A stretch of DNA of 64,000 nucleotides from Amycolatopsis jejuensis (GTDB taxonomy: Bacteria; Actinomycetota; Actinomycetes; Mycobacteriales; Pseudonocardiaceae). Below are positions 61,068 to 64,000 of the stretch, piece after piece; position 1 is the stretch's first letter, and the number at the start of each line of letters is the position of its first letter. Both the position numbers and the translations under genes were made by a program. The notes under the pieces are model-generated. The model ran no database searches. It had not been told where the DNA came from and was given only the letters and a program-made list of their open reading frames with translations. The stretch spans positions 1 through 64,000 of the forward strand of contig NZ_JNYZ01000039.1 in assembly GCF_000717335.1 (NCBI RefSeq), in the 5' to 3' direction.

Positions 61068-61892
61068 CTATTCAGCTGGGCGGGTGGCGCGGACGGTCCA
61101 CGGGTCGGTGCACCTCGTGGAGACGTGAGCTTCGACGGTACCCGCAAAGGCCGCGCCGACAAGGGCCGAGGCCTGTCCGCACCACGGCCACTCGCTGGCC
61201 CAGTGCGTGAGCCCGACCAGCGCGGGTACCGGACCGGCCGCGGCAAGGTGTTCCCCGGCGGGATGGTGGCGCAGATCCGCGGTCACGTAGGCGTCGACGC
61301 CCTCGGCGGTCGCCTTCGCGAGGTAGGAGTCGCCCGCGCCGCCGGACACCGCGACGGTGCGGATCGGCCGGTCCGGATCGCCCGCGCCGAGCACCCCGGG
61401 CACGGTGGTGGGAAGGGCGTCGGCGACCCGCTGCACGAACTGCGCGAACGGCTCGGCCGCGGGCAGGTGCCCGATCCGGCCGATCCCGGTCCGCCCGCCG
61501 GGCTCGTGCGGGTCGAGCGGCCGGTCGACGTCCAGGCCGATGGCCGTGGCAAGCGCGTCGGACACTCCCGGGTCGGCCGAATCGGCGTTCGTGTGCGCGC
61601 AGTAGAGCGCAATGCCGCCGCGGATCATGCGGTGTACCAGCGATCCTTTGGCAGTGTCGGCCGGGACGCCGTGCACCCCGCGCAGGAGAAGAGGATGGTG
61701 CGCGATGATCAGCTGTGCCCCGATCTCCACCGCCTCGTCGAGGGTCTCCTCGACGGGGTCGACGCAGAACAGCACCCGCCGGACGTCGTCGACCGGGTCG
61801 CCGCACACGAGCCCGACGGCATCCCAGCTCTCCGCCAGCCGGGGCGGGTAACTGCGTTCGAGGACAGCGATGATCTCGGCTAGAGCAGGCAC
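61068..61892 (-). CDS. NIF3/DUF34-family metal-binding protein
   Basis: 274 aa. The di-metal site ligands are visible: GAQLIIAHHPLLLRGVH (His pair near 63-64) and the late HHPAGEHLAAAGPVPALVGLTHW, with Asp/Glu in between (AHTNADSAD). The start reads LAEIIAVLERSYPPRLAESWDAVGLVCGD, which is typical of the family. The protein has been linked to GTP cyclohydrolase-like folding and to metal insertion, but its function is unsettled. First gene of the operon NIF3-like / zinc-ribbon / RNase H-phosphatase, and divergent from ptpA across 42 bp. Confidence 0.92.
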   Translation of the reverse strand: MPALAEIIAVLERSYPPRLAESWDAVGLVCGDPVDDVRRVLFCVDPVEETLDEAVEIGAQLIIAHHPLLLRGVHGVPADTAKGSLVHRMIRGGIALYCAHTNADSADPGVSDALATAIGLDVDRPLDPHEPGGRTGIGRIGHLPAAEPFAQFVQRVADALPTTVPGVLGAGDPDRPIRTVAVSGGAGDSYLAKATAEGVDAYVTADLRHHPAGEHLAAAGPVPALVGLTHWASEWPWCGQASALVGAAFAGTVEAHVSTRCTDPWTVRATRPAE

Positions 61893-61934
61893 GCCCGGGA
61901 TCCTCGCACGACGGCTCTGGAAGACTGGCTACCC

Positions 61935-62396
61935 GTGTCGCACTTGGTCTTCGTCTGTTCCGGAAACATCTGCCGTTCCCCGATGGCCGAGCTCGTCTTC
62001 CGGGCGAAGCTCGCCGCCGCCGGGCTCGCCGACGACGTGCGCGTGTCCAGTGCCGGGGTCGGGCCCTGGCATGCCGGGGAGCCTGCCGACCGCCGGGCGC
62101 GCGCCACGCTCAAGGCGCACGGCTACCCCACCGAGCACGCCGCGGCGCAGGTCACCGACGACGATCTCGAGGCTGACCTGCTGCTCGCCGCCGATGAAGG
62201 GCATCTCGACTTCCTGCGTTCCCGCGTCGACGACCCCTCGCGGGTACGGCTCCTGCGGTCGTTCGACCCGTCCGCTCCGGACGGCGCCGAGGTGCCGGAC
62301 CCGTATTACGGCGGCGACGACGGCTTCGAGGACGTGCTCGCCATGATCGAGCGGACCGTCCCCGGGCTGCTGGACTGGGTCCGCAAGCAGGGGTGA
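61935..62396 (+). CDS. ptpA: Low-molecular-weight protein-tyrosine phosphatase
   Basis: 153 aa from GTG 61935. The active-site loop is VCSGNICRS with Cys8 and Arg14, and the general-acid Asp lies in DPYYGGDDGFE (near 121). The DPYY motif is that of LMW-PTPs. In M. tuberculosis PtpA is secreted and is phosphorylated by PtkA; no ptkA is seen here, so this copy may act on tyrosine-phosphorylated bacterial proteins or small molecules. Probably cotranscribed with the SURF1 gene, which starts 48 nt later but may also have its own promoter. Confidence 0.94.
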   Translation: MSHLVFVCSGNICRSPMAELVFRAKLAAAGLADDVRVSSAGVGPWHAGEPADRRARATLKAHGYPTEHAAAQVTDDDLEADLLLAADEGHLDFLRSRVDDPSRVRLLRSFDPSAPDGAEVPDPYYGGDDGFEDVLAMIERTVPGLLDWVRKQG

Positions 62397-62444
62397 CGCC
62401 AGGTCCGGGTGCGCGCACGGAACGCGACGGCTTACCGTAGAGGG

Positions 62445-63272
62445 GTGCGGTTGCGGTTCCTGCTCCGGCCCGGATGGCTGGCGTTGACAGCGGTGGTGTT
62501 CACCTTTGCCATCTGCTGTTACACGCTGCTGGCCCCGTGGCAGTTCCGGCGCGACAGCGAGCAGGAAACCCAGAACAACGCGCTCAGCACGTCCTTCACC
62601 GCGAAGCCGGCGCCGGCCGCGCAGATGCTGCCGCCGGGTACTTCGCCGGGCCAGGGCACCGAGTGGCACCTCGTCACGATCACCGGCACGTACCTGCCGT
62701 CGGCGGAGGTTGTCGCGCGGCTGCGCACTGTGCAGGGCGAAGGTGCGTACGAGGTCCTCACGCCGCTTCGCGCCACCGACGGCACTGTGTACCTGATCGA
62801 CCGCGGCTACGTACGCCTCAACAGCGACTCCGGCGTGCTCCCGTACGCAGCGGCGCCGGGCGGGCAGGTCACGGTGGTCGCGCGCGTGCGAAGCGACGAG
62901 ACAGACCCGAAGCACCGTGACGCGTTCGCCGACGCGTCGACGAACGGGAAGCTGCAGAGTTACACCGTCGACTCGCGAGTGGTGGCGAAGGCGTCCGGGC
63001 TCACAATCCGGCCCGGGTACTTCCAGCTCGACCAGCGCCAGCCCGGCGTGCTCGGCGCGCTGCCGCTGCCGCAGCTGGACTCGGGCCCGTTCTTCTCGTA
63101 CGCGCTGCAGTGGCTCGCGTTCGGCACGATGGCGCTGATGGGCTGGCTGTACTTCACGATCCGCGAAATGCGCCCGGGCGGCGCGCTCACCACGGAACGG
63201 CCGGAGCGCAGCCGCCGCCGCAAGTCGGTGGCCGAGATGCTGGCCGAGGACGAGTACACCCCCACCGCCTGA
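62445..63272 (+). CDS. SURF1-family cytochrome oxidase assembly protein
   Basis: 275 aa from GTG 62445. A membrane helix near 12-32 (WLALTAVVFTFAICCYTLL), then APWQFRR, an extracytoplasmic domain (YLPSAEVVARLRTVQGEGAYEVLTPLRATDGTVYLIDRGYV, in part) and a second helix near 220-240 (FFSYALQWLAFGTMALMGWLYF), the two-helix SURF1 layout; the C-terminus is basic. The family assists heme a insertion into cytochrome oxidase. TACCGT at 62433-62438, six bases before the GTG, suggests a leaderless start; the longer frame from 62409 is not needed. Equivalent to Rv2235 in the same place. Confidence 0.9.
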   Translation: MRLRFLLRPGWLALTAVVFTFAICCYTLLAPWQFRRDSEQETQNNALSTSFTAKPAPAAQMLPPGTSPGQGTEWHLVTITGTYLPSAEVVARLRTVQGEGAYEVLTPLRATDGTVYLIDRGYVRLNSDSGVLPYAAAPGGQVTVVARVRSDETDPKHRDAFADASTNGKLQSYTVDSRVVAKASGLTIRPGYFQLDQRQPGVLGALPLPQLDSGPFFSYALQWLAFGTMALMGWLYFTIREMRPGGALTTERPERSRRRKSVAEMLAEDEYTPTA

Positions 63273-63299
63273 AGTGCGCGCGCCGTCGATACTGGCGGC

Positions 63300-63668
63300 A
63301 TGCTGATCCACCCGTGGGACGCCGCAGACGACCCGGCACTCGGTGTCCCGACGTCGTACTACGCGAGCGTGCAGCTGGCCTGCGACGTCCGCATCGTCGA
63401 TGACCCGGCCGCCAAGGCGGCCATCTTGAATCGCCAGCTGGCGCATTTCGAGCCGGACGGCAAGCGCACCCCAGTGTCCTCTGTGGACGCTCCGGATCGC
63501 CGTCTGCTACCCGGAATCCGCGGTATCGAGCTCACCGTGACCGAGGTTCGGGCGAAATTCAAGTACGGCGGCAACAAGACTGCGGAAGACCGTCAGCGAA
63601 TCGGGGCGCGACTGTCCGAACGCGACGGTATCCATGATGCGGAAGCGGTGGCGCACTTACGGCCGTGA
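63300..63668 (+). CDS. Short PaiB-like FMN-binding split-barrel protein
   Basis: 122 aa from ATG 63300. The later part (LPGIRGIELTVTEVRAKFKYGGNKTAEDRQRIGARL) matches the conserved C-terminal region of PaiB-type FMN-binding negative regulators (GIeieIt, KfKLSQN, then a D-x-x-x-V/I), and VPTSYYASVQLACDVRIVDD fits the middle. Full PaiB proteins are about 200 aa; the N-terminal 80 residues are missing. It may be a shortened family member or a degraded copy, since the reading frame is intact. Overlaps the convergent cobD end by 12 nt. Confidence 0.62.
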   Translation: MLIHPWDAADDPALGVPTSYYASVQLACDVRIVDDPAAKAAILNRQLAHFEPDGKRTPVSSVDAPDRRLLPGIRGIELTVTEVRAKFKYGGNKTAEDRQRIGARLSERDGIHDAEAVAHLRP

Positions 63669-64000
63669 GCGGCGCAACCCGGACAACATCGCCACCACCA
63701 CGGAAGTCCCTGCGGCCAGCCAGCCGACCACTCTGGACAGTTCCACCGCGCGCGTGACGTGCCCGGCATCCGGATTGCGGCCGATCCCCAGCACCGGCAG
63801 CTCCACGACGCCATGCGGGTACACCGTCCGCCCGCCGACGCGGATTTCCAGCGCTCCGGCGAAAGCTGCCTCGACGCGACCCGCGTTCGGGCTCGGATGG
63901 GCGATCGTGTCGCGTCGCCAGGCTCGCCATGCACCGCCTGCGGAGCCGCCGACGACCGGCGCGCCCAATACTGTCAATGCAGCGGCCGCGCGGGTCGGCA
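63657..64000 (-). CDS. cobD: Cobalamin biosynthesis protein CobD/CbiB, C-terminal part
   Basis: The last 115 or so residues of a minus-strand gene that continues beyond the window. HPSPNAGRVEAAFAGALEIRVGGRTVYPHGV is the conserved C-terminal block of CobD/CbiB, followed by a transmembrane-like segment (VGWLAAGTSVVVAML). The protein attaches aminopropanol to cobyric acid in adenosylcobalamin synthesis. Its position downstream of the SURF1 and ptpA genes mirrors M. tuberculosis Rv2236c. The open frame from ATG 63977 is not the true start. Confidence 0.88.
   Translation of the reverse strand, partial: PTRAAAALTVLGAPVVGGSAGGAWRAWRRDTIAHPSPNAGRVEAAFAGALEIRVGGRTVYPHGVVELPVLGIGRNPDAGHVTRAVELSRVVGWLAAGTSVVVAMLSGLRRSRP

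Overview
The window reads as chromosome of a very GC-rich actinomycete of the Pseudonocardiaceae type, most like Amycolatopsis. This rests on codon usage, on a LysX-type lysyl-tRNA synthetase fusion and an accessory SecA2, on the many leaderless-looking starts, and on gene neighbourhoods recalled from Mycobacterium tuberculosis (glnA2 / Hip1-like hydrolase / panB, and Rv2228c-Rv2229c-Rv2230c / ptpA / Rv2235 / cobD). No sequence search was run; family assignments come from reading motifs and remembered family features.

Layout. 1-231: the leader and a strong promoter of an rRNA operon pointing left out of the window, followed by about 1 kb of low-complexity spacer. 1.35-12.5 kb: housekeeping genes, namely a secreted amidase behind a type I glutamine synthetase, an MFS exporter divergent from an LprG-like lipoprotein, a lipoprotein alpha/beta hydrolase divergent from secA2, and glutamine-dependent NAD synthetase. 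13.4-18.0 kb: a methylguanine-DNA methyltransferase, a 13-codon leader ORF coupled to a membrane protein, a DUF2249-cupin plus methyltransferase pair, a DinB-like enzyme and a DUF998 membrane protein. 19.1-27.7 kb: lysX, panB, CtaG-like protein, uppP, a secreted beta-helix protein and a proline iminopeptidase.

27.7-39.3 kb is one metabolic island for polyamines and GABA: an ABC importer (potA, potD, potB, potC) behind an aminobutyraldehyde dehydrogenase, a divergent GntR regulator with a Cache-domain protein, a PucR regulator, gabT and a succinate-semialdehyde-type dehydrogenase. Together these would import putrescine-like amines and take them through aminobutyraldehyde and GABA towards succinate. 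Then follow a BtuF-like receptor overlapping an RNB ribonuclease, and a MinD/CooC-type ATPase behind a Zur/Fur-like palindrome.

43.1-53.8 kb holds the most unusual locus: a compact leftward cluster with VirB2-, VirB3-, VirB4-, VirB6- and TcpC/VirB8-like genes, an NlpC/P60 hydrolase and a long Pro/Gly/Ala-rich protein. It is type IV secretion-like, but I see no relaxase, coupling protein, integrase or att site. A 43-codon hydrophobic ORF, overlapping both neighbours by four bases, is hidden between the VirB4- and VirB6-like genes.

54-64 kb: an SCO6745-like protein, RNase P RNA, a 37-bp tandem array of palindromes, an ArsB/SLC13-like permease, a GT-C membrane protein, then the conserved block RNase H/phosphatase - zinc-ribbon - NIF3-like - ptpA - SURF1 - PaiB-like - cobD (cut by the window end).

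Between the genes lie several 0.5-1.1 kb islands of degenerate tandem repeats and two microsatellites, plus a family of long perfect or near-perfect palindromes at gene ends. No transposase, integrase, CRISPR array, tRNA or secondary-metabolite cluster was recognised.
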